Source: Mogibacterium sp. (GTDB lineage Bacteria > Bacillota > Clostridia > Peptostreptococcales > Anaerovoracaceae). From it: a stretch of 64,000 nucleotides of DNA. Within the stretch, counting starts at the first letter, position 1. Every line of letters begins with the position of its first letter. Location: positions 1 to 64,000 of the forward strand of contig JAFRDH010000012.1 of the NCBI GenBank assembly GCA_017403955.1. The letters are read 5' to 3'. Shown here in pieces: positions 53,867 to 63,531 of the stretch. A program made the position numbers and the translations under genes. The notes beneath the pieces were generated by a model that did not search any database, was not told the DNA's origin, and was given only the letters and a program-made list of their open reading frames with translations.

Positions 53867-55714
53867 TTACTTGAGGAACCAACGGAACCCGAATGGTTCG
53901 AGCCAGTATTCTGTCGTCGGAGCATCACTCCTGATATACTGTCTGTCAGGTTCTGTAAGATCCTGCCAATCCGCGGATTCGATCTCTGTTCTGCAGTATT
54001 CGTTGGAGAAATTGAAGATCCCAAGCAGAGTCTGCCCGTTGTATTCACGCTTGACGCCGAGCACCCTGCTGTCACCGGTGTTGAAACCGTACAGATAAGC
54101 ATCGGAATGGAATACTTCGTTTGACTTTCTGATCTTGCCAAGTCTTGTAAGCTCATGGAAAAGAATCGATGCGACAGATGTGCCGTCATTTCTCTTCTCA
54201 GCCAGATCCCATCTGAAGTTGCCTCTATGGATATATCTGCTGTCTGCCCACTTCTTCGGATCGTTGTGGTAGTCATAGTCATTCAGCATACCGATCTCGT
54301 CACCGCTGTACAGAACCGGAATTCCTTTGAGTGTCAGCATCCATGCATGAAGCATCAGATCAGCGCCGATCGCTCTGGCAAGAGCCTCTTCATCGCCCTC
54401 CCACAGCGCTGCCTCGATACCGCAAAGTGAAGCAGTAGTTCCGCAGAGTCTGGCATCTCTTAAGATCTCTGAGTCATTGTAAAGCTCGCCTCTTGAAGGG
54501 CTTCCAGGCCATTTCCCGGTGAACCAGTCATTCAGATATTTCTTGTGAGGCGCCTCGCCCATACCGAACCAGCCAAGATAATTATAATCAAGGCCCCAGC
54601 CGATATCGTCGTGGCATCTCAGGTAATTCTGCCAGAGGCAGTTATTCGGAAGTCCGGACAGGAGGTCTATCTGATGTCTCAGAAGCCCTACGTCTCTTGT
54701 TGCAAGAGTGTGCCAGATCGTGCACATCGTCGTTACGTTGTAGAGGATGTCGCATTCCGGCCTTTCAGGTGAACCGAAATACGGAACGACTTCCTTAGGT
54801 TCCATAACGACTTCGCCGAGCAGAAGCACTCCCGGACATACGATCCTGCAGGAAAGATTCATGATCCTGACAAGGCTGTGGACCTCTGGGAGATTCCTGC
54901 AGTTAGTCCCGAGTTTCTTCCAGATATATGGAACAGCATCGAGTCTGATGACATCCATTCCGCGGTTTGCCAGATACAGCAAATTATCCGTCATGTCGTT
55001 GAGTACCATCGGATTCGAATAATTAAGATCCCACTGGAAAGGATAGAACGATGTCATGACGATCTTGCCGCAATCATCAAGATATGTATAGTTGCCCGGT
55101 GCAGTCTCAGGGAACACCTCAGGGAGAGTCTTCTGGAACTGATCAGGAATTGTCCAGTCATCATAGAAGAAATATTTGGACTGCGCTACAGGATCACCGG
55201 CTCTTGCTGCCTTTGCCCACTCATGCTCATCACTTGTATGGTTGAGTACGAAGTCAAGGCAAAGCAAAATGCCTCTTCTGTGGCATGCTGCGGAAAGTGC
55301 CTCAAGGTCTTCCATCGTTCCGAGGTCAGGACGGACCTTGCGGAAATCCGCTACAGCATATCCGCCGTCGCTCTTGCCCTCAGGCGAATCAAGCAAAGGC
55401 ATCAGGTGCAGATAATTGATCCCGCACTCTTTGAAATAAGGAAGTTTCTCTTTGACCCCGTTAAGATCTCCGCCGAAGCACTCTGTATAGAGCATCATAC
55501 CGAGCATATCGCCCTTATGATACCAGTCCGGTGTCTCGCTTCTCTTGATATCCGTATTGCGAAGAGAATCCTTTCTCTCCATATAATTACGGCGCAGCAT
55601 ATCTATGAAATATTCGAATGCTTCTTCGTCATCGTAAAGCTCCATAAAGAGCCATTTCAGTTCATCGATATTCTCCGCCAGTCTCTTTTCAAAAATATCT
55701 GTTTTCTTGCTCAT
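53867..55714 (-). CDS. GH13 amylosucrase-like alpha-glucosyl enzyme
   Basis: 615 residues. A helical N-terminal domain (about 1-75) precedes the (beta/alpha)8 domain, an order typical of amylosucrase and sucrose hydrolase (GH13_4). The nucleophile Asp is in DVIRLDAVPYIWKKLGT, the acid Glu in LLLGEVVM and the third Asp in YLRCHDDIGWGL; these contexts match amylosucrase closely. The enzyme would split sucrose and pass glucose to a glucan or water. It ends the GH32-fructokinase-GH13 operon, 31 bases after the kinase gene. Transferase or hydrolase action cannot be told by eye. No signal peptide: it acts in the cytoplasm. Confidence 0.85.
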   Translation of the reverse strand: MSKKTDIFEKRLAENIDELKWLFMELYDDEEAFEYFIDMLRRNYMERKDSLRNTDIKRSETPDWYHKGDMLGMMLYTECFGGDLNGVKEKLPYFKECGINYLHLMPLLDSPEGKSDGGYAVADFRKVRPDLGTMEDLEALSAACHRRGILLCLDFVLNHTSDEHEWAKAARAGDPVAQSKYFFYDDWTIPDQFQKTLPEVFPETAPGNYTYLDDCGKIVMTSFYPFQWDLNYSNPMVLNDMTDNLLYLANRGMDVIRLDAVPYIWKKLGTNCRNLPEVHSLVRIMNLSCRIVCPGVLLLGEVVMEPKEVVPYFGSPERPECDILYNVTTMCTIWHTLATRDVGLLRHQIDLLSGLPNNCLWQNYLRCHDDIGWGLDYNYLGWFGMGEAPHKKYLNDWFTGKWPGSPSRGELYNDSEILRDARLCGTTASLCGIEAALWEGDEEALARAIGADLMLHAWMLTLKGIPVLYSGDEIGMLNDYDYHNDPKKWADSRYIHRGNFRWDLAEKRNDGTSVASILFHELTRLGKIRKSNEVFHSDAYLYGFNTGDSRVLGVKREYNGQTLLGIFNFSNEYCRTEIESADWQDLTEPDRQYIRSDAPTTEYWLEPFGFRWFLK

Positions 55715-55745
55715 TTTATCTACTCTGATCTAATATTTCTTTCGG

Positions 55746-56690
55746 TTAAAGGTTGATTTCTTCAGCTCTTGGCATCGCAGGGATAGCTCCATGGCGAGAG
55801 CAGGTCAGCGAAGCTGCCTTGTTTGCAAATACTACGAAGTCCTTGAGTTCATCCCATTCAAGCTCTCCGCCTTGTCTCAGCTTTCCTGCGAGTTTGCAGA
55901 GTGTTGCTCCGAGGAAGGTATCGCCTGCACCGTTTGTATCCGCTACTGTTACGCTGAAGCCCGGAACTGTGGCAAAGTTATCTCCGCTTCTGATGAAAAC
56001 TCCGTCCGGTCCGAGCGTCACCAGAACGAGACTTATACCATAATCAGCCAGAACCTTAGTTCCTACCTCAGGATCACTTGAGCCTGTCAGCATAACCAGC
56101 TCTTCATCAGATACCTTCAGTATATCTGTAAGCGGAAGGAGCTTCTTCATCATTATTACGGCAGTCTCTTCGCTTTCCCAGAGCGACGCTCTGTAGTTAG
56201 GATCATAACTGATCAGTGCGCCGTTTTCTTTTGCGTAACGGACAGCAGATTCACATGCAGTCCTTATCGGCTCATCGGTCAGAGAAAGCGAACCTACATG
56301 AAGGATGAGCGGGAACGAATCCCTGATCGCTGAGATCGCTTCGTCTTCAGTAAGCTGTGTGTCCGCGCCGGGGTTCCTGTAAAATGAAAATTCACGCTCT
56401 CCCTTGCTATCAATAGATACGATAGCGAGAGTAGTCGGAACTTTGTCGGATACATACAGTCCTTTAGCGTCTACACCTTCTTTATCGAGTACAGCCTTGA
56501 GACTGCGGCCGAAGACGTCATTCCCGACTTTGCCGACAAATCCCGTATCCGCGCCGAGTCTTTTTGCTGCTACCGCAACATTCGCAGGTGCGCCACCCGG
56601 ATAAGCCGCAAATATTCCGTTGCCGTTCTCGTCGGTTCCGGTCTGTGTCAGATCTATTAATAATTCTCCAAGTGTAAGAATATCTGCCAT
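55746..56690 (-). CDS. Fructokinase (PfkB/ribokinase family)
   Basis: 314 residues from ATG at 56690, with AAAGGT about ten bases upstream. The enzyme phosphorylates fructose freed from sucrose. Family signatures: YPGGAPANVAVAAKRLGA (about 31-48) and DTNGAGDTFLGATL (about 254-267, catalytic Asp in GAGD). Flanked by GH32 and GH13 sucrose enzymes, so fructose is the natural substrate. Confidence 0.92.
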   Translation of the reverse strand: MADILTLGELLIDLTQTGTDENGNGIFAAYPGGAPANVAVAAKRLGADTGFVGKVGNDVFGRSLKAVLDKEGVDAKGLYVSDKVPTTLAIVSIDSKGEREFSFYRNPGADTQLTEDEAISAIRDSFPLILHVGSLSLTDEPIRTACESAVRYAKENGALISYDPNYRASLWESEETAVIMMKKLLPLTDILKVSDEELVMLTGSSDPEVGTKVLADYGISLVLVTLGPDGVFIRSGDNFATVPGFSVTVADTNGAGDTFLGATLCKLAGKLRQGGELEWDELKDFVVFANKAASLTCSRHGAIPAMPRAEEINL

Positions 56691-56808
56691 TCTTCTATTA
56701 CCTTTCATATACTTGATCACCCAGTTGATCTGAATGTCAGAGATGGTTGTTAACTAATATATTATACACCTGTTAAGGCATCATGTCTTGTATTCCGCCC
56801 GTACAAAC

Positions 56809-58380
56809 CTATAATTCGATAGTATATGCTTTGGCATCCATGATCGCGCTTCCGTATGCACTGAATGATATCCTGTCAGCTTCAAGAGGTGTGTAATATG
56901 TGACTGACAGGACCTCTCGTCCGTTATTGACGAAGATCTCCGCGCTCCATCTGTCAAGCAATATTCTCAGCGAAATGCTTCCCTCGCGACTACCCACTCT
57001 GATACTGCGGCGTCTTGTGATATTTTCCGCCTGTCCGGAATCCTTCCTGTCTATTGTAATGACTGAACTGTCAGGTCTGAACCTTATCTCCGTATGGAAT
57101 TCATCATTGCCGGCAAAGCGCATGTCGAATTCTTCAAGAGAGCATGTTCCTGCAAACGAAACTGTCTTAGGCTTCACTTCCAGTTCTATATCAAGGACTC
57201 GTCCTGAAATTCCCGGCAGTGAGATCTCCTCTTCTCCCAGCTCAACTCCGCTGAATTCGACGAGATCCTTTCTGTATTTTTCAAGTTCCCTGACCGGCCA
57301 CTGATAGAGTCTTCCGTCCTTCTGGCTGAGTTCTCTCGGTATCGTCATCTGTCCGAATATCCTGAATTCATCCGGTTCATGGAGCATTCCCATGCTCGGA
57401 TCCTGCATCCATCCGAACATTACCATTCTTCCGTCAGGTGTCTTCATGACCTGAGGGGCATAGAAATCCAGTCCTCCGTCGAGCGGCTGATAGAGATAGT
57501 TTCCTTTATTATCTTTGTAAGGTATAAACTCCTCTTTGTCCTCGTTATAGATACCAAGTATGTAGCACACGTTGTTTCCCTGAGGAAATCTGACCGAGCC
57601 GTTTGCCTCTTCTGCCTGCATGTCCATAGGGCTTGCGATCAGGACCTGGACGCCGTCAAGGAAGAAGAAGTTCGGGCACTCCCACATCACTCCGATCCTG
57701 CGGTTATCTTCAAAGAGGACTTTTTCAAATTCCCAGCTGAAGGCATCATTGCTGCGGAACATCAGCAGCTGAGCGCCGCTGTTGCTGAACGATTCGGAGT
57801 CACGTCTGCGGCCATTAGCTACTACTGCTCTGTATGTACCGTCCTTCGCGGTGAAGATAAACGGGTCTCTGAATTCATATATATCGCCATCTTCCGCGAG
57901 TTCTTCATCAGCAATTACAGGATTACCTGCAAACTTAACATACTCACGGGAACCATTCTCATCCGTTTCAAGTGTTGCAACACACTGAGTCTGTCTCCAG
58001 CGCCCTTCAGCATCCATTCCCACAGGCGAGCAGCCTGTATACATGAGCAGATGTCTTCCGTCAGGGAGAATCATAGCAGAACCGGAGAAGCATCCCGCAC
58101 CATCATATTCAGTATCAGGCGCCATAGCTGCCGGGAGGTATTCCCAACTGATAAGATCATCGCTGACTGCATGTCCCCAGTACATTGGTCCCCACCATGA
58201 ATTGTATGGGTGGTACTGGTAAAACAAGTGGTATTTACCCTCAAAGAATGAAAGTCCATTAGGATCGTTGAGCCAACCTATGCGTGGCGAGAAATGATAC
58301 GCAGGTCTTTCTTCCCGGCTGACCTTTGCTCCTTCTCTCTCTTCATATTCTCTTGCTGCAGCAAGTTCTTTGCTTACCAT
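56809..58380 (-). CDS. GH32 sucrose(-6-phosphate) hydrolase / beta-fructofuranosidase
   Basis: 523 residues. The three catalytic contexts are present: GWLNDPNGLSFF (nucleophile Asp, about 34-45), EFRDPFIF (transition-state Asp) and MWECPNFFF (acid Glu). The five-blade propeller is followed by a beta-sandwich (about 390-520). No signal peptide, so sucrose is split inside the cell; because uptake here is by an ABC importer rather than a PTS, the substrate is probably plain sucrose. TTGGAG lies close to the start. Confidence 0.93.
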   Translation of the reverse strand: MVSKELAAAREYEEREGAKVSREERPAYHFSPRIGWLNDPNGLSFFEGKYHLFYQYHPYNSWWGPMYWGHAVSDDLISWEYLPAAMAPDTEYDGAGCFSGSAMILPDGRHLLMYTGCSPVGMDAEGRWRQTQCVATLETDENGSREYVKFAGNPVIADEELAEDGDIYEFRDPFIFTAKDGTYRAVVANGRRRDSESFSNSGAQLLMFRSNDAFSWEFEKVLFEDNRRIGVMWECPNFFFLDGVQVLIASPMDMQAEEANGSVRFPQGNNVCYILGIYNEDKEEFIPYKDNKGNYLYQPLDGGLDFYAPQVMKTPDGRMVMFGWMQDPSMGMLHEPDEFRIFGQMTIPRELSQKDGRLYQWPVRELEKYRKDLVEFSGVELGEEEISLPGISGRVLDIELEVKPKTVSFAGTCSLEEFDMRFAGNDEFHTEIRFRPDSSVITIDRKDSGQAENITRRRSIRVGSREGSISLRILLDRWSAEIFVNNGREVLSVTYYTPLEADRISFSAYGSAIMDAKAYTIEL

Positions 58381-58478
58381 GCTTACATCTCCAATCCAAA
58401 AGTGTTGTTTTTTTGCTAATCATTATTTTAACATAATAGCCAATTCACCTAAACCCATTATGCAAAGTATCACTCAAC

Positions 58479-58506
58479 AAAAAAGAGGAGATCCTGAGAT
58501 CTCCCC
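58479..58506 (-). terminator. Terminator after the transporter ATPase gene
   Basis: GGAGATC and GATCTCC pair around CTGA, followed on the minus strand by six T. It divides the importer operon from the GH32 operon. Confidence 0.8.
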
Positions 58507-58526
58507 TTATGATTGGAAAGTAAATC

Positions 58527-59636
58527 TTACCACTCTTTCCAGAGCAGGCTGAGTTCTGTTTCCTTGTCGAAGAGCTGGAGCTTGTTGAGGTCAAGCGCCA
58601 TTGTTCCTTCCATACCTACATAGAGGTCAACGTCGGAAGCAACTCTTGCTGTGCACTGCTTGCCGCCGAGTGTGAAGTACAGATAAGCTTCTGCGCCGAG
58701 GAGCTCACGAACTTCGATAGGTGCCTTGATTGTGCAGAAATCCTTTTCTTTGCCTCTTCCGTCGAGGAGATGCTCAGGTCTGATACCTGCTACTACTGTC
58801 TTACCTTCATATCCTTCAACCGCAGCTGCCTTGTCAGCAGGGAGTTTGATCTTGAATCCTGCGATATCAAGGAATGTGTCTGCGCCTTTCTTCTCAACAA
58901 CAGCATCGAGGAAGTTCATCTGAGGTGATCCGATGAATCCTGCAACGAAGAGGTTGCATGGCTTGTTGTAGAGGTGTTCAGGTGAGTTGATCTGCTGAAC
59001 GATACCATCCTTCATAACAACGATTCTTGTACCGAGTGTCATAGCCTCAGTCTGGTCGTGTGTTACGTAAATGATAGTTGTGCCCAGTCTCTCGTGGAGC
59101 TTAGCGATCTCAGTTCTCATCTGAACTCTCAGCTTAGCGTCGAGGTTTGACAGAGGCTCGTCCATGAGGAATACCTTAGGGCTTCTTACGATAGCACGGC
59201 CCATAGCTACACGCTGTCTCTGGCCGCCGGAAAGAGCCTTTGGCTTACGGTCGAGAAGTTTCTCAAGGTCGAGGATCTTAGCTACTTCGTTTACCTTAGC
59301 ATCGATCTCATCCTTAGGAACGTTTCTCAGCTTGAGAGCGAACCCCATGTTGTCTCTTACTGTCATATGCGGATAGAGAGCGTAGCTCTGGAATACCATC
59401 GCGATATCTCTGTCCTTAGGTTCTACGTCGTTCATGAGAACGCCGTCAATCTTGAATTCACCTGAGGAAATGTCTTCAAGGCCGGCGATCATACGCAGAG
59501 TTGTGGACTTTCCGCAGCCGGAAGGTCCAACGAAGATAATGAATTCTTTATCTTCAACTTCGAGGTTAAAATCGTGAACTGCATGGAAGCCGTTCTCGTA
59601 AACCTTCTCAATGTGTTTCAATGATAAACTTGCCAT
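58527..59636 (-). CDS. Sugar ABC transporter ATPase (MsmK/UgpC/MalK type)
   Basis: 369 residues. Walker [17 protein letters not shown] (about 36-51), signature [17 protein letters not shown] (about 134), Walker [18 protein letters not shown] and [13 protein letters not shown] are intact. The C-terminal OB-type regulatory domain (about 240-365) is typical of CUT1 ATPases. It energises the two permeases upstream. AAAGGAG precedes the start. Confidence 0.94.
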   Translation of the reverse strand: MASLSLKHIEKVYENGFHAVHDFNLEVEDKEFIIFVGPSGCGKSTTLRMIAGLEDISSGEFKIDGVLMNDVEPKDRDIAMVFQSYALYPHMTVRDNMGFALKLRNVPKDEIDAKVNEVAKILDLEKLLDRKPKALSGGQRQRVAMGRAIVRSPKVFLMDEPLSNLDAKLRVQMRTEIAKLHERLGTTIIYVTHDQTEAMTLGTRIVVMKDGIVQQINSPEHLYNKPCNLFVAGFIGSPQMNFLDAVVEKKGADTFLDIAGFKIKLPADKAAAVEGYEGKTVVAGIRPEHLLDGRGKEKDFCTIKAPIEVRELLGAEAYLYFTLGGKQCTARVASDVDLYVGMEGTMALDLNKLQLFDKETELSLLWKEW

Positions 59637-59681
59637 GTTTTATTCTCCTTTATTCCAATATACACACATAATCGGTCAGAT

Positions 59682-60311
59682 CTATACAGATTTATCTTCT
59701 GATTCTAGATCTTCGAAAATCCTGTTATACAGTATCGTACACATATATCCCGGAAGCGTCAGTCCGAAAATAAGGAAAAACAACGATGCTGCTTTATAGA
59801 GATATACAAGAATCAGTATCCATACGAGCCAGATCACAGCCATTCCTGCGGATCTTGGCAGATTGCTTATTGCGAGCCTGACCGCGTTAAGAATCGTACC
59901 TGCTACTGTATTCTCATATCTCGACTGCAGGGCGAACATGTACACACACGTTACGAAAATCATAACAGCGATAATGGTGATTATGATCATCATCAATGTC
60001 GCGATTCTGGACTCTGAGCCATGCAGTGCCATGAGGTCTACGACTGTAATGGCAACTGCTGCCAGCGCCAGCAGTCCTTCAGGTATGCCCTGTTTAAAAT
60101 TTGCCCTGAAGGATTTTCTGAACATCCCTGTGATATATGACTCATCCCCTCTGTACATATGAAGCAGCACATAGTTCATTGCTGTGAGTGCTCCACCTGC
60201 AGTGATCACCGGCAGTGAAAATATTATGGTGATGACATTGAGTATCACCAGATCCACCAGCGTTGAGAGGAATCTCATTACCGGATTGTTAGAATCAAAG
60301 AATTTATCCAT
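59682..60311 (-). CDS. YesL-family (DUF624) membrane protein
   Basis: 209 residues with about five membrane helices; the opening (DSNNPVMRFLSTLVDLVILN) matches the YesL/DUF624 family. These proteins often lie in CUT1 sugar-importer operons, as here between a permease and the ATPase gene; their job is unclear, perhaps transporter assembly or regulation. AGGT precedes the ATG. Confidence 0.85.
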   Translation of the reverse strand: MDKFFDSNNPVMRFLSTLVDLVILNVITIIFSLPVITAGGALTAMNYVLLHMYRGDESYITGMFRKSFRANFKQGIPEGLLALAAVAITVVDLMALHGSESRIATLMMIIITIIAVMIFVTCVYMFALQSRYENTVAGTILNAVRLAISNLPRSAGMAVIWLVWILILVYLYKAASLFFLIFGLTLPGYMCTILYNRIFEDLESEDKSV

Positions 60312-60342
60312 TCGTTACCTATATGCTCTGACCTGATACAAC

Positions 60343-61206
60343 TTAGCCCTTAACAGCTCCTGAAGTAACTCCCGCAACAATGTATTTCTGCAGGAAGAGA
60401 TACAGGATGAGGATCGGCAGCATAGCCAGAACAAGGGCTGCCATTACCAGACCGATGTCTGTTGAATATGTACCATAGAACTGCTGTGTGGCAATAGGAA
60501 TTGTGTAGATTGCCTTGTTTGTCAATACTAAGCTTGGCAGAAGGTAGTCGTTCCAGAATGCCATAGCGTCAATGATAGCTACTGTTGCGATTGTAGGCTT
60601 GAGCAGAGGGAAGACGATCTTCCAGAAAGTCTGCCATCTTGTGCAGCCGTCGATGAGGGCTGCTTCTTCAAGCTCAAGAGGTATATTGGTATGAATAGCT
60701 CCGTGGAACATGAATGTAGCCATGGAGACCGAGAACCCAACATGCATGAAAATCAGCGTAATACGGCTGTTGAGTATTCCGAAGATTCCTCCATATACCG
60801 ATACCAGAGGTACCATCAGTACCTGGAACGGAATAACCATCGATGCAACCATCAGCGCAAATACTGCTGAGCACATTTTCCACTTGCCATTACGTACGAT
60901 GACGAATGATGTCATAGCGGAAACGAGGATGGTGAGAATCGTCGAAGTAATTGTAATGATGAGTGAGTTCTTGAATACGTTGAAGAAGTCCATCTTAGCC
61001 ATAGCTTCAGGGAAGTTCTTCAGCGTGAATCCGTGAGCACCAATGAGTGCGAGCGGACTTGTTACGATATCTGCTTTGTCCTTAAAAACGTTTATCAGTA
61101 CCAAAAGGAATGGCATGATGAAGAAGAGGAAGAGCAGAACCAGCACGATCATCATAATAACATGATTTCTTTTCTTAGCTGCTGCAGCTTTTTCATTCTG
61201 AGTCAT
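60343..61206 (-). CDS. CUT1 sugar ABC permease (MalG-type)
   Basis: 287 residues, six membrane helices. The EAA loop contacting the ATPase reads LELEEAALIDGCTRWQTFWKIVFPLLKP (about 187-214). MalG-type ending (KYIVAGVTSGAVKG). The gene overlaps the upstream permease by one base. Forms the importer core with the MalF-type protein. Confidence 0.94.
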   Translation of the reverse strand: MTQNEKAAAAKKRNHVIMMIVLVLLFLFFIMPFLLVLINVFKDKADIVTSPLALIGAHGFTLKNFPEAMAKMDFFNVFKNSLIITITSTILTILVSAMTSFVIVRNGKWKMCSAVFALMVASMVIPFQVLMVPLVSVYGGIFGILNSRITLIFMHVGFSVSMATFMFHGAIHTNIPLELEEAALIDGCTRWQTFWKIVFPLLKPTIATVAIIDAMAFWNDYLLPSLVLTNKAIYTIPIATQQFYGTYSTDIGLVMAALVLAMLPILILYLFLQKYIVAGVTSGAVKG

Positions 61207-62087
61207 TATGCTTCCACCTCTCCTTTCTTACCTACCATAACCTGAGTAATACCAATTACAGCGCATACAACGAACAGGATGAGGGCTTCAGCCTGGCCCA
61301 TATCATAGTTCTTGTATGTGAACGCTGTGTTATATACGTGCATAGCTGCCATGATCGATTGACCATACGGATCGCCCTTTGTTAATGACAGGTTGACATC
61401 GTATACTACGAAGCATCTTGTGATGCTCAGGAAGATGCACTGTACGAATGATGAGCGCATCAGTGGAATTGTAACGTTACGCATAGCCTGTGCAGGTGTG
61501 CATCCGTCGATCATTGCCGCCTCTTTGAGTGAGTCAGAGACGCTCATGAAGCCGGCTACATAAATCAGCATCATATAACCTGCATACTGCCATACAGAAG
61601 CAAGTATCAGACAGAACATAGCACCCTTAGGCGAAGCGAGCAGCGAAGGAACCTGTTCTCCTCCAGCTAAAGCTGTACCGATTGCTACAAATGCTCTGTT
61701 GAAAACGAACTTCCATACATAACCAAGTACGATACCGCCAATCAGGTTTGGAATAAAGAATCCTGCGCGGAAGAAGTTCTGTCCCTTAACACCACTTGTT
61801 ACAAGATACGCCATAGCAAACGCAAGAACGTTGATAAGTACTACGGCGAATACTGAGTAAATAACAGTTCTGCCCATTGCCAGCCAGTAATCATGATCAG
61901 CAAATGCTGCTGCATAGTTGGCGAGACCTACAAATGGCTTGTGAGGCGATACACCGTCCCAGCTGGTGAATGTCAGGTAGATACCATAGATGAACGGAAC
62001 GATTACAACTGCACAGAACAGAGCTGTTCCAACACCGCCAAACATAAGATACTGTCTGACCTTATAGCTTAATGTGTTCCTTTTCAT
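61206..62087 (-). CDS. CUT1 sugar ABC permease (MalF-type)
   Basis: 293 residues from the ATG at 62087 (AGGGGA upstream; a TTG at 62108 has no site). Six membrane helices; the EAA loop reads SLKEAAMIDGCTPAQAMRNVTIPLMR. First permease of the importer, following the binding-protein gene. Confidence 0.93.
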   Translation of the reverse strand: MKRNTLSYKVRQYLMFGGVGTALFCAVVIVPFIYGIYLTFTSWDGVSPHKPFVGLANYAAAFADHDYWLAMGRTVIYSVFAVVLINVLAFAMAYLVTSGVKGQNFFRAGFFIPNLIGGIVLGYVWKFVFNRAFVAIGTALAGGEQVPSLLASPKGAMFCLILASVWQYAGYMMLIYVAGFMSVSDSLKEAAMIDGCTPAQAMRNVTIPLMRSSFVQCIFLSITRCFVVYDVNLSLTKGDPYGQSIMAAMHVYNTAFTYKNYDMGQAEALILFVVCAVIGITQVMVGKKGEVEA

Positions 62088-62136
62088 TATTGTCCCCTTG
62101 TTAATCAAATCCGTAACAGCCGGTTTCAGATATCAC

Positions 62137-62170
62137 GTAAGAGGCAGCCTTTAAGAGAGCTGCCTCTTAC
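62137..62170 (-). promoter_or_regulatory. Strong stem-loop between binding protein and permease genes
   Basis: GTAAGAGGCAGC pairs perfectly with GCTGCCTCTTAC over 12 bases. It has no T run on the minus strand. Such stems after the binding-protein gene protect its mRNA and give it higher yield than the permeases. Confidence 0.7.
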
Positions 62171-62206
62171 CGTAATTAAAACCAACAATTACTTAAGGTC
62201 AAGAAA

Positions 62207-63505
62207 TTAGTGTTCTACTGGTGTTGTGCTTGACCAGTAAGCCTCGATAGCTGCAGCGAGCTCTTCACGAGTGCAAGCGCTGTCAAGATACTTCTTCATC
62301 TCGATACCGAGTTTTGAATAGTGATCATCAGGGTCATAGTCATAGTTAGGAACTGTCATGCCAGCATCAACATATTCCTTAACAGCCTTGCCGATGTCGT
62401 TTGTGCAAGGAACTGTGTTGCTCTTGAATGGAGATACCATACCGCATGTGTCGGATACGAATGTCTTACCTTCGTCAGAAGTTGCGAGCCAGTCAAGGAA
62501 TGCCTTACCAGCAGCCTGGTCAGCTTCTGAAGTGTATTCGCTTGCATCAACATAGAAGTACTTGGAACCGCCGCCTACGAGCTTGCCAGTGTAGTCATCC
62601 TGTACGTTCTGTGGAACAGGCATGATGCCAACAGGGCCATTGTAGTCATAAGTCAGCAGGTCATTCCACTCCCAGCATCCGCCGAACTGGAATGCGTCCT
62701 TACCTTCGGACATAGCCTGGTGAACGAGTTCGTCCTCTGCATTGCTGCCCTGAGCCTTGAACATGTTGTACTCCTTGAGGACATCGAATGTGTCCATAAG
62801 AGCGTTGAACTTAGGATCGTTGATGAGGTCAGCCTCACCCTTGTACAGAGCCTGTACGAATGCTTCAGGATCTTCTCTCTCTTCATATACCTGCTGCAGG
62901 TAGTGAGCTGCGAGTGACCAGTCCGGTCCGAGAACAGCTGTAGGAGTTGCCATTCCGGCAGCTACCAGCTTGTCGAGCAGAGCCTTGAAGTCGTCAAGAG
63001 TCTTGATGCTTGCAGGGTCAAAGTCTTCGCCAAGAGCAGCCTTGATTGCAGCTGAATTGTAGAGAATACCTCTGCACTCGATGCAAGTCGGGAATCCGAG
63101 AACCTTGCCATCTACTGTGATAGCATAGTCAGTATCGCCAACCCATGCGCAGTCTGACATATCAGCACCATACTGCTTACCAAGTGAATATACGTCCTTA
63201 GCATCTACCATGTTGATGGTATATGGAGCCTTGGAAGCATACTTGGTAGCCAGGTGAGCTGCTACTGTGTCCTGTGAATAATAAACTTCTACATGGACAC
63301 CAGTCTGCTCTTCGTAAACCTTTGCAAGGTTTTCGAAATCTTCCTGGATCTCATTCTTTGAGTTGAACAGTGTGATTGATGTGCCGTCTCCAGCTCCGCC
63401 GCCGGATGAACCGCCATCTGAGCTGCCGCCGCCACATGCTGCAAGAGCGATCACCATTACAACTGAAAGCATGAGTACCATCAGTTTCTTAATGCTTTTC
63501 TTCAT
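62207..63505 (-). CDS. Sugar-binding lipoprotein of the ABC importer
   Basis: 432 residues from the ATG at 63505, with AGGAGG upstream; a longer frame reaches 63553 but lacks a site. Lipoprotein signal (VLMLSVVMVIALAACGGG). Family 1 solute-binding fold: ITLFNSKNEIQEDFENLAKVYEEQTG, QFGGCWEWNDL and KAFLDWLATSDEGKTFVSD. It brings an oligosaccharide, probably sucrose or raffinose given the neighbouring enzymes, to the permeases. The ligand itself cannot be read from sequence. Confidence 0.93.
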   Translation of the reverse strand: MKKSIKKLMVLMLSVVMVIALAACGGGSSDGGSSGGGAGDGTSITLFNSKNEIQEDFENLAKVYEEQTGVHVEVYYSQDTVAAHLATKYASKAPYTINMVDAKDVYSLGKQYGADMSDCAWVGDTDYAITVDGKVLGFPTCIECRGILYNSAAIKAALGEDFDPASIKTLDDFKALLDKLVAAGMATPTAVLGPDWSLAAHYLQQVYEEREDPEAFVQALYKGEADLINDPKFNALMDTFDVLKEYNMFKAQGSNAEDELVHQAMSEGKDAFQFGGCWEWNDLLTYDYNGPVGIMPVPQNVQDDYTGKLVGGGSKYFYVDASEYTSEADQAAGKAFLDWLATSDEGKTFVSDTCGMVSPFKSNTVPCTNDIGKAVKEYVDAGMTVPNYDYDPDDHYSKLGIEMKKYLDSACTREELAAAIEAYWSSTTPVEH

Positions 63506-63531
63506 TTTTTTCCTCCTAATAAAATCTAGCA

